The notes under the pieces are model-generated. The model was not told the DNA's origin. It made no database searches and was given only the letters and a program-made list of their open reading frames with translations. From Coprinellus micaceus (Eukaryota > Basidiomycota > Agaricomycetes > Agaricales > Psathyrellaceae), in the NCBI GenBank assembly GCA_951394405.1, contig OX596337.1:2542001-2606000 (forward strand): a DNA stretch of 64,000 nt, written 5' to 3'. A program made the position numbers and the translations under genes. Below are positions 28,648-38,537 of the stretch, one piece after another. Within the stretch, counting starts at the first letter, position 1. Every line of letters starts with the position of its first letter.

Positions 28648-28951
28648 ATCATCAGGCCTTGAACCCAGACGCGCCTCTTGCCCTCACCCCAAGGATCATA
28701 GTACGCTATTCCAACCCCTTCCTTCCCCTTTCAGAAACAATTTATCGTGTCTTTATTCATGTATTTCCAGCTACAAGCACGAGCAACGAGCCGAATCAGC
28801 TACGCCCGGACACTGGCAGGCATCATTTCGGAGTTTGAAGCGGCCTCGAAACTCGCTGGTTGCGCCTGACTGCTCGTCGTCGTCGTCGTCTTCCTCCTTG
28901 TTCTCATCCTCATCGTCTTCGTCCTCCAGCCCTCCTCGTCCGCAAAAAAAA
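28648..28951 (+). repeat. ~300-bp dispersed direct repeat, copy A, ending in poly(A)
   Basis: It runs from ATCATCAGGCCTTGAAC to CGC followed by eight A (28944-28951). It is nearly identical over its whole length to 41041-41361, apart from a few substitutions and small insertions in the other copy (such as an extra GTTGAAC-like stretch and a CCAGTGG duplication). It contains a (TCG)n/(CTT)-rich tract at about 28876-28930. Both copies lie on the same strand. The A tract is compatible with a retroposed end or with a leader segment of the tubulin gene. Confidence 0.85.
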
Positions 28952-29049
28952 GTGGGGGTGATAGTTGGTGGCGTCGGGGTATCCTTTTCGCTCCCGCCGT
29001 GTTTCATCCTTGACGTTCATCGCTCTCGTCCCTCCTCTCTGATTAACTT

Positions 29050-29098
29050 CTTGACGGGCCTAGCACGGGTAGAAGGTAGAGTGTACTTGGAGGCGTAG
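29050..29098 (+). repeat. Imperfect second copy of the formin 3' end
   Basis: TTGACGGGCCTAGCACGGG, then TAGAAGG and GTACTTGGAGGCGTAGGC, repeats the formin's own ending at about 28081-28136 (TTGACGGGTCGAGCACGGG ... GTACTTGGAGGGGTAGGC) with several substitutions and a net loss of about four bases. The copy carries no usable upstream coding sequence, so it is a relic, not an exon. Confidence 0.75.
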
Positions 29099-29232
29099 GC
29101 CTATTGATAGAGGGCCAGTTAAGGCCTGGATCAATGCATCGTTATCTATCGATTATCACTTCGGTTCTTTCACTTAAGACTTGCATTGACTTTGGTCTGT
29201 TTGTCCTGCACCCTCGCCGTTCACTGTCGACA

Positions 29233-30869
29233 ATGCCTCGTCCGAGCAAGACCAAACCAGAGCTCTTAGAGCGCTGTATCACAGCACTTCATGTCGGTTC
29301 GCAAAAAGTGCTCGATCGGGCGCAAGTGTTAGGCGCACAACCCGAATACTCTCAGAGTCTCCAGGAGCAGGTTGAAGATGCCGTCCAAATAAGAGACGTA
29401 CGCCAGCCTGGCAAACGGGGCGTATTGGTGCTGACACAATACAGATGTTAGACGACGGCATGGCCCTGGACCACGCCCAGCATACGGGGATGCCCTGGCC
29501 CAGTGGCGATCACTCTATGGCAGGCTTGCCTTATACCCTGCAGTTGCTCGCTGGTGGCGGACGACCCCGGGACAAACGACCGAAACCGACCGAGGTTCAG
29601 ATCGGTGAAGAGGCTGTTTCCCTATCCGCTTGCGCTGTCTGCATGACCCCCAAAGAGTCACGCGTCAGTGGGTTGCGAGGCCCAGGGGGCTGCTGGTTAT
29701 GCCGCAACTGCGGTCATCGTCACCGCATAGTGAACGGGACAAAACCAGTGCCTGGGAAGGAACTAGTATCAGAGGAGGCTAAGCTTCAGCTTATCCGAGA
29801 TGACAGAGAACGAATTGATAAGACAGAGGTGAACGTAGGGGGTGAGATGGTGTCCCTAGCGGCATGTGCGGTATGCCATGTTCACAAAAAGGACCAGATT
29901 AGGGCAGGGCTTTTTGGACCAGGGGGTTGCTGGATGTGCAATAGGTGCAAGGTAAACGAGACGAGCGCGCTCAAAATGGGCAACGTAAAGCCCAACCCTT
30001 CCAGAGTGCCAGCCATCGACCTCGAGAATTTGTTATGGCTCAGGGAGCACCGACAAGAACTAGATGTTCGCCACAATGCAACCCATGTTGTAATTGGGGG
30101 AGAGGAGGTTCCTTTATCTAGCTGTGCAGTTTGTGGAACCTTGAGAGAGGACAAGCCACTCAATGGGGGATATGGACCGGGGTTATGTTGGCTTGATACC
30201 AAGTGCATCACCCGTTGGCGAAGCCACACCATTCAAAACAAAATACTGGACCCGAAGGCGCCGGACGAAGAAAATTTGAAGTTCATGAGGGATGAGAGGC
30301 AGCGAATGGATTCAAAGGAAGTAATCATTGGAGATGAGGTGGTATCACTCACCCAATGTGCCGCCTGCTACGTTCCAAAGGTGGAGAAACCCAAGGGGGG
30401 GAGGATAGGGCCTGGGCTTTGTTGGTTATGCCAAACTTGTGGCATGACATGGTCCACGGCACTATCGAACAAGGTGCGGAAGGACAACGACCCACCGGAG
30501 GAAAATTTGGCATGGCTCAGGGTGCGCAGACAAGAGATAGCTGCGAAACGAGAGGCTGGGCCCTCGGGTTTGTAAACTCTGCCCTGAATCAGTTGACACT
30601 ATTGCTGATTTATATTAGGCCTCTCTGCTGTTGCCCAGGGCAAGCAACCTGCTAGGGAAGCAGTCCCTCTTGGAGATGGCCCTTCAGGAACCGGGGATGA
30701 TAGTGGTGGGAAAGGCGGGAAAGGCGGGAAAGACGGGAAAGGCGGGAAAGATGGGAACAGTGGGAAAGGTGGGAACAGCGGGAATGGTGGGAAAGGCGGG
30801 AAAGGCGGGAAAGGGGGAAAGGGCGGGAAAGGCGGGAAAGGGGGAAAGGGCGGGAAGGGAAACAAATGA
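29233..30869 (+). CDS. Four tandem GATA-like zinc fingers with a Gly/Lys repeat tail, unknown function
   Basis: The start MPRPSKTKPELLERC is followed by a helical N-terminus. An intron at about 29401-29447 joins DAVQIRD to MLDDGMALDH. Four units of about 75-80 residues then follow, each with C-x2-C, a 16-20 residue loop, then GPG-x-CW-L/M-C-x2-C (near 29620, 29865, 30125 and 30350) and each ended by an LRxxRQE-like helix; unit 3 has LDTKC in place of the LC-x2-C. Spacing recalls GATA fingers (C-x2-C-x17-20-C-x2-C) with an extra Cys before the Trp. A stop occurs at 30573, but splicing a 51-bp GT-AG intron (30568-30618) keeps the frame open through QPAREAVPLGDGPSG into a run of GGKGGK-type triplets, ending with TGA at 30867-30869. 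The fold call is by pattern; DNA binding is not shown. Confidence 0.7.
30700..30862 (+). repeat. 9-bp minisatellite (GGCGGGAAA)n
   Basis: About 17 tandem 9-bp units with variants GACGGGAAA, AGTGGGAAA, GGTGGGAAC and GGGGGAAAG. The period is a multiple of three and the array stays in frame with the spliced zinc-finger gene, encoding Gly-Lys/Asn/Asp triplets. Confidence 0.85.
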
Positions 30870-31039
30870 AAGACACAGCGAACATCTCGTCTATTTGAAC
30901 CGCCAGTAAGATATTTCACTCCTATTTTATAGCGGGTGCTGACATTGGCAACAAGTGTCTCAGGAATCCAGGTGTCGAATATGCAATTATCTAAGTACCA
31001 GCAATCTCAAGGAGAATGTGGCGCCCAGTGGCATTCAAG

Positions 31040-31195
31040 CCTGAGCCCAGTGAAAGTGCCAACTCGGACTAAGTATTCACCCGACGTCAACGGGTGCGTG
31101 GGTTGATTCAACCATCCACAGCCACCTCTCAGCTGGCCACGCGAAGCATGGTCACTTCCAACCGCCCATAACCGCCCACAACCATCCTCTGTTTT
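31040..31195. mobile_element. Partial relative of the 57.4-kb inverted-terminal element
   Basis: TGAGCCCAGTGAAAGTGCC at about 31042, then CCACAGCCAC and CCGCCCATAACCGCCCACAACC, parallel the left terminus at 57418-57582 (TGAGCCCCAGTGAATGTGCC ... CCACAGCCACCCACAACCGCCC). Only one terminus is evident, so it is probably a solo or truncated copy. The rest of 30870-31286 is unremarkable. Confidence 0.45.
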
Positions 31196-31286
31196 ATGTC
31201 GTTTCTCTCCCCCCTTGTAATTGTGTATCTCTTCTCAACAGAATGTAATTGTTTCTACTGCCCAAAACACACCCACCCTCGACAGC

Positions 31287-31713
31287 ATGCCTCCCGAACG
31301 CAATAGCAGCCTCCCTCCCCTCTTGAGCCTGGGTTCTGAAAGGCAGATGGCTTGTCGCGCACTCCAGGTCTCCACTTCCTCCGCCTCCTCCTCAACCCCA
31401 GCCAGCTCGACCATCAATTGTTCTCAGCGGCCGACCCAAGGAGCACCTCCGCAAGAACGGTCTTCCTGGAATCAGCATGCGCTCCGACCCGCAGGAGGAG
31501 TGGTCCGTCTACTTTGACGCGGACTGCAGCTTGTACAATGCACTGGAGGCTGGTATCAAGAACCCGCCCAAGGAGGAGAAGGAGAAGCCGGCTCCTGAGC
31601 CCAAGCCGGCGGTAGCTACCGCCACACCGAGCGTTGCTGGGACACCGTCGGTGCATGTCCACTACCGCGAACGGGATCATGATCGATTCCAAAGAGAAGA
31701 ACCACGACGATGA
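31287..31713 (+). CDS. Small hypothetical protein (low confidence)
   Basis: The ATG at 31287 opens MPPERNSSLPPLLSLGSER. Removing a very short GT-AG segment (about 31369-31402) continues in frame as PARPSIVLSGRPKEHLRKNG, then LPGISMRSDPQEEWSVYFD, ADCSLYNALEAGI and a Lys/Pro/Ala-rich tail to the TGA at 31711-31713. The middle has a coding look (mixed charged and aromatic residues, no low complexity). I do not recognise a family. The intron of about 35 bp is shorter than usual here, so a frameshifted pseudogene is an alternative. Confidence 0.35.
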
Positions 31714-32452
31714 CGGGAACCTGCAAGGACGTTTAGAGTTGAGGTGCGTGGATGTCTCTCCTCCGCCCCAACATAAACATTTATTATACTGTACAATACG
31801 CAGTTGCGAATATGAATGATAATGGAAAACCCCTCTACCCATTCGCACACGCAGTCAAGAATGCAAAAGTCAGCGCCTGGGTGAGGGAGAATCACAAGGG
31901 AGGCTACTCACCGGGACAGGACAAGGTGGCAGACGTGCACGACAGCGGCTGTTGAGAGCGGCACGTTGAAGGGAGCTACGAGGCAAAGGAGCACGTCAGT
32001 GGTGGGACGAATGAAGGGGGTTCTGTTCATGGCTCACCGAGACATGCATGGGGTGCTGGCACACTGAGAGATAAGACTTGGTCAGTAGAGATGAGGATAT
32101 GACAAGGGAAAGCACTCACAAGGGTATGTAGGAACAGGTGAGGGTGTACGGGAAAACGCGAACAAACGATAGCAAATGACAGTGAGCGAGGAAGAGCATT
32201 GCTGGGTAAGGTATAACTACGGTAAAACACGCTGCAATATTGTACACATTATAATGATACTCGAGGGTGCAAACAAAAACAAACGCAAGTCAGAACGAAC
32301 GGGGCCACGAGGAGCAAATACACGAAGCGAAGTGCAATGAAAGTGGGGAGGTGATACCGGTCATGCCTCGCGGCACGACGTCGATGTGGGCGCTTGTTGG
32401 TGCTAGAGCCGCACAAAGCACAAACTTCAACCGAGTGCTGCCCTAAACCAAT
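31714..32452. other. Intergenic region, no gene recognised
   Basis: About 740 bp of mixed sequence with only short frames on both strands. No repeats or motifs stand out. Confidence 0.5.
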
Positions 32453-33900
32453 CTAAACCTCCGGCCAGGCAATGGGCGATTTCCCCTTTTTTGGGAAGAT
32501 GACTTTCTTGAGTTCCCTGACACCCGGAATTGCTGGGCCTGGGTAATACTTTACAAGCAGTCATGGTAAGTCAGCAAACGCACAGAATAGTACAGAGGGA
32601 ATACGTGCGCGAGTCTTAATATCCTGAGCCACTTTTTCCCAGGCTTTATGCGAGTCTTTGCCCATCAGCTCCCAGGTCAGCCCAAAGAGTGCGGCAGGCC
32701 CAGGATAACCATAGGGACAAATCTTATTCTTCCAATAGATGCCAAAGATAGTCCTGATTAGACAAAGACACGTTGAATGAGGAGGGCCTTTATATGACTG
32801 GTAGAAAACATTGAGACGTACTTCCCATTGAACTTGTTAAGTCCCGGCCTGAAATCTACCTCCCCGGTATGTCCACGCTTGGCCAGCTCAATGAGGGCGG
32901 CATAGTTCATGGTCGTGATGTCGACTTCTTTCTGAGCTGCCCTTCGGGCGGTCTTCGTGGGGTTTGTTTGTTTGCGCTGCTTGGAGGGTTTGGGAAGGGC
33001 GTTGGCTGAATCAGCTGGACTCAAAGTGGAGCCCTCCTCGCCTTGAGTGCTGATACGACTCGGCTCCGCCACCAACTCAGACGTTTCGGACATTTTTCTC
33101 CTCTTTGCATCTGGCATCTCACCACATCCTTGCTCTGTTGTTGAGGTGCGTTTGCGACTCTGTTCAGAGGCAGGAGCAGGGCCGTTGGGTGTTTCGGCAG
33201 AGATACGGGAAACAGGAACGACGTCATGGGCGCTATAATCCTTACCGGAGCTACGGGCGCCTGTTTCCACAACGTCATGGGCGCTAGGAGCTGCTGACTT
33301 CAACTTTTTGGGTTGCTTCCCTCCTGGTCCTTCTTCGGCTGGGGTGAGAGGGCGCTTCCTTGACTCGGAAGTAGAAGGGTGAGAGGTAGAGGGCAAGAGG
33401 TTTTTGAGGGAATGGGAATCGCCGTCAATGCCAGGTGCTTGGGAATGGTTTACTGCAGGCCTTTTGCTCGCAACCTCTTCGAAGGCCTTGATGCCTTTCC
33501 AGTGGTCATGACAATCCTTGAAGTACTCAGAAAATCGATTCTCAGCAAGGCTGGAGAGATACCGTAGGTTCTCGTCTGTAGTTTCGTTGCCAGTCTTGTG
33601 AAGGGCAAGGGCAAGGAACTTGACGACATCCTCAAGTACCAAAGGACTGATGGGCTGTAAGCTTTCTGAATGCACTAGATACGCAAAGGCGTGGTCTGGG
33701 CCGGTTTCGGAGGTCTTGTCATCCATATCTTTAGTCCAATCTTCGGACCAAAAGTATGTCAGTCGTCTACGCCTGGAGTTCCGTGAGCTAAGGAGGTATA
33801 TGCGGTGCGGAATCCGGTCAAATACTCTGAGGTACCCGGCGGGTAGGCAATCGTTCTTCCACGCGTTCCAGGAGGACCTGCTTATATCAGATACAGTCAC
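32453..33900 (-). CDS. Unrecognised, nuclear-looking protein with conserved-looking C-terminus
   Basis: The first exon codes for about 370 residues. It has a folded-looking N-terminal domain (SSWNAWKNDCLPAGYLRVFD, RRLTYFWSEDW, HAFAYLVHSESLQPISPLVL). This is followed by a long disordered part rich in Ser, Pro and basic runs (KRPLTPAEEG, KQPKKLK, DAKRRKMSE, KPSKQRKQTNPTKTARR) that look like nuclear localisation signals. Two introns near the 3' end (about 32754-32822 and 32553-32610) join LNKFNGK to TIFGIYWKNKICPYGYPGP, AALFGLTWELMGKDSHKAW and finally GPAIPGVRELKKVIFPKKG, ending PIAWPEV with the stop at 32453-32455. The C-terminal module looks folded and aromatic-rich. No family is recognised. 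Confidence 0.6.
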
Positions 33901-36050
33901 TATCTGAAGCTTTATTGAAAGTACATGGTGAGAGCACCATGCGTTTCCAGTCTGGCGGTTCGGGCATCGAGGGCGCTTGTGGTGTCGGGTGTCTTGGCGA
34001 TTTCCTCGGTCTTCAGAAAATCACTCATAGGAGTATCGTAAGGGACATTGGCGAAGGCATTGCGAGTCGAAGGCCCTGGGGAGGCGCTGGATAACCTCAT
34101 CGCAGTAGCAGATGATCATCCGCGGTCCGCGGTGCGGGAGGTTCCCTGGCGGGAATTAAAGGTCCGACGCCGCCCCATCAGGAGAGCGGCACCCACCTAC
34201 TTACCTACCATCTACAAACGGGTTGGTTAATCCAAGTTGTTGCCTCCAGTGTCAAGCTTTCGGTGAGTAATTTCTCGTTTGTATCCTTCCAGGAATGACA
34301 CAATAACTAGCCTACCCATTCCTCGAGTTTCTAGCCGTACCGCCTTCGCGGCTCGGATGTCGAATACTGTCAGAAGGCTTCGAGTTTATTTGCTGAGATG
34401 TAACTAAGTAAATTGGCAAACCCTCTACGTTGCCGTCAACCTGTGCTCACCTCCATTTACGCTTCGTGCTCCCAAATCGAACTCCTTCCCCTTCCCGTCC
34501 TCCCTTTTCCTCATCTCTCCGAATCTTCCCTGCTTATCCTCCTCGTCCCCCCTTCATGCCCTCCCAATTCGCCTGGCTTCACGTTCTCATCGTCACTGGG
34601 GCAACACATCCGATTCCCAGACGGACGACACCCTACTGGTCTGGGTTGCGTCGTCTCGCATCTTGTAGCGGGGGAGTGACGTCTCTTGCAGACACAACAC
34701 ATTTGACGCATTCTTCAACGTTGGGTTTTGTTCATCCACTCTCTTCTTCGTCGCAGCAGGGTGGCTTGGCTGCGCTGGCATGACGGCAAGGGGTTTGGAG
34801 GGCGCGTCGTGGTCGTTGAGGCCGGCTCTCAAACCATCCGAAAACGTCCCCAACCTTCGTCGATTTGGGTGTTCGTAGGACGGCGGCAGCTACGGAGAGA
34901 GTGGACTGCAGGGGAGTTTCAAGGTGGTGTGGAGCGGAGTGGGAGACAGGGGATGGGACGAATGTCGGTGTTCAGCCTACTCTTGTGTGGGGAGGTGTTG
35001 AGGAGCTGGTAGTGTCGGGACGACGACAAGAGGTCGCCGTTCAAACGACAAACCCTGCATGAGGTGAGTGAGTTGCAATCCAACGAACGCCGCAACAGTT
35101 TCACTCACCTCATTTCCCCGTTCCCTTTCCAATCCACTCCCTCCCTCTTTCCTCTTCCGTTCCGTCGTCGTCACCGCTCGGGGCAGGGTGGATGGTTGGG
35201 GAGAGTGTCCAGCTTCGAGGACTCGGACGCTGGGGTGGGGGTTGCTGCGGCTGAGTGGAGTGTTGGCACGTGTGGGTGCTGTTGACAAGGCGTTGGTAGC
35301 GTTGACGAGAGACGGCACAGGATGAGAACGTGGGCGTTCGGGATGCCTTCGTTGCTCAGTCGACACGCAGGGATGGCGGCATACGCACAGGCGCTGCGGG
35401 ATCCTCGTCCCTCCGTTATCGTAGCTGTTGGTACGACACGGGGAGGATGTCGTCCCGTCGCCATCGTCACGCCATACTCCGATTCGATCGTGCATGGCTC
35501 GGTTGAGCGGAGAAGGCGCTCTGGGCATCTGTACTGAGGGGTTGTGCCGGATGGGGCCAACCACGGAAACGCAGGTGTCGTCTTTGTTGGGGATCATGGC
35601 GAATGGGTGGGGGAGACGTCCTGTCGGGACTGGTGCGTCGCACGATTGCTCGTCAAAGACGAGGTCGGAGGTGCGTGTGTGGGGTAGGCGGGCATTTGCG
35701 GGCTAATGGGCGAGAGCGGATGTGGAGCTTGCGTTTTGGGGAGGGGACGTGAGCCAGTATCGGTGGGTTGCCAAGTGGGGAGTGTTGACGCCGGCTAAAT
35801 GTTGGCGCTGTCGGCGGGGGGCGGCACAGACCGAGGACGTCGGCGTTCAGAAGACTTGGTGTGATGGGGGATGTAGGACGTTGAGGTGGGCGTCTGGTGC
35901 GATGGGGAAGGCGAGACGGCGAGGTAGGGGCGTTGGGGGCAAGCGCGGGCGTAGCTGACAAGCTGCACACGTTGTGGGCGCTGGTGCTGGGAACGGCCGA
36001 AAACGAGTGCCCAGAGTTGCACTTTGAGGTGGGAAAGCGAAAGGATGTCA
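33901..36050. other. Anonymous low-complexity region
   Basis: There is no recognisable gene. The plus strand becomes G-rich and the minus strand C-rich from about 34850 on, giving long spurious open frames on the minus strand (for example 34977-35597 and 35653-36219) made of Pro, Ser, Arg and Thr. The right part may be an older, more decayed portion of the neighbouring 60-bp array. Confidence 0.4.
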
Positions 36051-37200
36051 CAATGCGCTCAGGGTCGCGGTTTGATCCCCAGAAGTGAGGGGATGAACCT
36101 GGAGGTCGATTCGGACGTCCAGATGGACGTTTCAGTGTAGGAAAGCGGCGGGATGGCGCTGGGGGCAGATTTGAACGTCCAGAGCGATGCTCGAATGTCG
36201 GAAGACCATGGGATGGCATTGGGGGTCATTCAGAATGTCCAGGACGACGTTTCTGTGTCGGAAAGCGAGGGGATGGCATTGGGGGTCGATTTGGACGTCC
36301 AGAACGACGTTTCTGCGTCGTAGAGCGAGGGGATGGCATTGAGGGTCGAGTCGAGTAGCCATAACAGCGCTCCGACGTCGAAAAGCGAGGGGATGGCACT
36401 GAGGGTCGATTTTGACGCCTATGGCGTCGTTTTGACCTCCGAAAACAAGGGGATGTCCCACTGCGTCGATTCGGGTGCTAGAGCCGCGTTTCAGTGTCAG
36501 TAAGCGAGGAAATGGTGTTGAGGGTCGGTTCAGGTGTCTAGGCCGGCGCTTCGACGCCCAGAAGCGAGGGGGTGGCGTTGAGGGTTGTTCAGAACGTCCA
36601 GAACAACGTTTAGATATCGGAAAGCAAGGGGACGGAGCCAAGGGTCGACTCGGATGTTTCCAGTCGAGTTTCTGTGTCGGAAAGTGATAGAATGGTGCGG
36701 GGGGTCAATTCGGATGCCTGGAGTTCCAGCTCAACATCAGACCGAGATAGGATGGGGCTGGAGGTCGATTCGGGCGCCTGGAGTTGTTTTTTAACGTCGG
36801 AAGGTGAGGGGACAGCCAGGGGCTTCGATTCGGACACCCAGAGTTGTGTTTCAACGTTGGAGAACAACGAGATGGTGTCAAGGGCCGACCCGAACGCCCG
36901 TAGCGACACTTCAACGTTAGGAAGGGAGGGGACGGCCTGGGGCGTCGATTCCGACATCCAGAGCCGCATTTTGACGTCCAAAAGCGAGGGAATGGCTTTG
37001 GGGGTCGATTTGAACGCCCACAGCGACGTTTCAATGGTGGAAGCTGTGGAGATGGCTGGGGGCGTCGATTTGGGTCGGTATGGCGGCGTTTTGGCGTCTG
37101 AAAGCGACGAAATATTATTGGGTGTCAATCCAAACGTTCATGATGGATTTTGAGCGCTGAGAAGCGGCCTAGGGGCCAGTTTGAACGCCCGGGGCGACGT
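36050..37200 (+). repeat. Array of ~19 diverged 60-bp tandem repeats
   Basis: The unit is roughly TCGGAAAGCGAGGGGATGGC, then GTTGGGGGTCGATTCGGACG, then CCCAGAGCGACGTTTCAGTG. The period is 60 bp throughout except for one unit of 59 near 36430-36480. Copies differ at many positions, yet spacing is kept. Because 60 is a multiple of three, several frames stay open: plus strand 36674-37153 encodes a 20-residue repeat like SESEGMALGVDSDAQSDVST, and minus-strand frames are open over 36132-36641 and 36610-37128. The plus frame is closed by stops before 36650. I cannot tell whether any frame is translated. Confidence 0.9.
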
Positions 37201-37400
37201 TTCGATGTAGGAACATGGCGGATATTGCAAGTGGTTGATCCGTGCACCTGGGCCAACACTTTGATCCTGGAACGCAAATACGGCTTATAAGAGGTCGATT
37301 TAAACGTGCAAGGCAATGGTACAACTTTGAGGCGCGGCCAGATGGTCATGGAGGGGAAGAATCGAGAGTTAAACCAACAGGACTGGGGCGGGAGATTGAT
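37201..37400. other. Spacer between the tandem array and the inverted-terminal element
   Basis: About 200 bp with a few more decayed array-like phrases (TTTGAACGCCCGGGGCGACG at its left edge). No gene. Confidence 0.4.
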
Positions 37401-38156
37401 CACGTGATGCTGCTCGCTGCGCGAGCGCAGTGGGCGCCCTGCAGCAGGACCCCCAGATATTCCGACCTATGTCCCATTTTCATGCGACGAAAATGGGGCC
37501 ACAAGTCCGCACACCTTCGATTTTTGTGCGGACGTTCGGTCCAAAATTGCGGAGGAGGCCCGATTTTTATGCACCAAAATGGACTTCGTCCAGGGCGATG
37601 TCGTATTTTTATGTGGACGGAAGCCAGCTGGCCGGAGGTCGATCCAGAGGGAAAGGGACAGGATGGGTTGTGTTTGGACGGGGTGGTGGGACACGACGTG
37701 ACCAAGCTCCTGGTCTCTGTCAGCAGGCGGAGCGTGGAAGGGGTAAGGTATCTCTGAATCGCGGTGAATCTAAGGGTGAGGGAGCGGAGCGCTCTACCGA
37801 CACCCCGCCTGGCTCCGCTTTGGGCACCAGCAATTGATGGGAGCGTGCTTCCACTTCAATTTGCTCTCAACCGCCGTGTCGCTGACTTCACCTGTGATAG
37901 TATAACGCACCTTACGTCTCAGTCTCCCTTATTTCGTTACCCTCTCCCTTGAATTCCACAGAATTGGTTCCATGCGACGAAATGCGCCGTCTGGGAGGTA
38001 CGATCGGGCATGCGACTAAGTTGAGCGAAAATCGGAGGTCCCGATTTTTATGCGGACAAAGTGGGCCGAAAATCGGGCGACGAAAATGGCCATTTTCAAA
38101 TCGGACATAGCTAGGCATATCTGGGGGTCCTCCTGCAGCAGGCTGTTTGTCACGTG
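37401..38156. mobile_element. ~0.75-kb element with long inverted termini (MITE-like)
   Basis: The left end, CACGTGA at 37401 then CAGGACCCCCAGATAT, continues with CCTATGTCC and CATTTTC/GACGAAAATGG. The reverse complement of the right end reads CACGTGAC, CAGGAGGACCCCCAGATATG, CTATGTCC, AAAATGGCCATTTTCGTCG. Inverted similarity extends about 130 bp inward with gaps. Phrases such as CGATTTTTATGCGGAC recur inside both arms. No transposase frame is present, so it would be non-autonomous. A convincing target-site duplication was not found. Confidence 0.65.
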
Positions 38157-38537
38157 CAGCGCCATCGCCAGTGACGGCGGACTTGCCTCTTGGTTCCTTC
38201 CCTCCTCGCTCTTGCTTGCCACCTTGCCATGAGTGGTACTGGCCCCCATGATTCCCTCTCCCTTGACGAGATAGTTGCACTCTACCCCCTCCTCTGCCTC
38301 TTCCCTTCCGAGGAGCTGCCCGACAGTCTCCGACATGTCAAACTACGTCATGAACAGGCTTTAGAAGACAGCGGCCTCGAATGAGAGTTTACATTTGCTA
38401 TTTCGCGTTCACATTTGTTTCTCTTGGTATATCCCAGCGTCTCGATTGGCGCCCAGCCAGATGGGCCTAGCGACACACTGGGGGTGTGAACTGCCAGTCA
38501 TGCAATGATCTATTCAAGTCGTGTAAAAGTAGTGCTA
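38157..38537. other. Intergenic region between the element and SPO11
   Basis: A 52-residue frame at 38229-38384 (MSGTGPHDSLSLDEIVALYP...) looks weakly coding but has no recognised relative and no clear splice partners. It may be a small gene or a scrap. Confidence 0.35.

Larger units (their letters stand above)
28134..29045. other. Segment between the two copies of the formin tail
   Basis: This 0.9-kb stretch lies between the formin stop and a second imperfect copy of the formin's last codons. It holds two blocks that resemble the SPO11-tubulin intergenic region at 40352-41361. Between these blocks (about 28505-28660) is a plus-strand frame with a coding look, DTDSFDQFLAKDNANATESS, ending at TGA near 28661. 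It may be a gene scrap, as no start or partner exon is evident. The segment appears inserted or duplicated. Confidence 0.5.

Noticed and set aside
34977..36219. Two long minus-strand Pro/Ser/Arg-rich frames
   Set aside because: They follow from the strong C bias of that strand; there is no Met context, splice pattern or domain to support genes.
36050..37200. CRISPR-like array
   Set aside because: Units are contiguous 60-bp tandem repeats with no distinct repeat/spacer structure, and the genome is eukaryotic.
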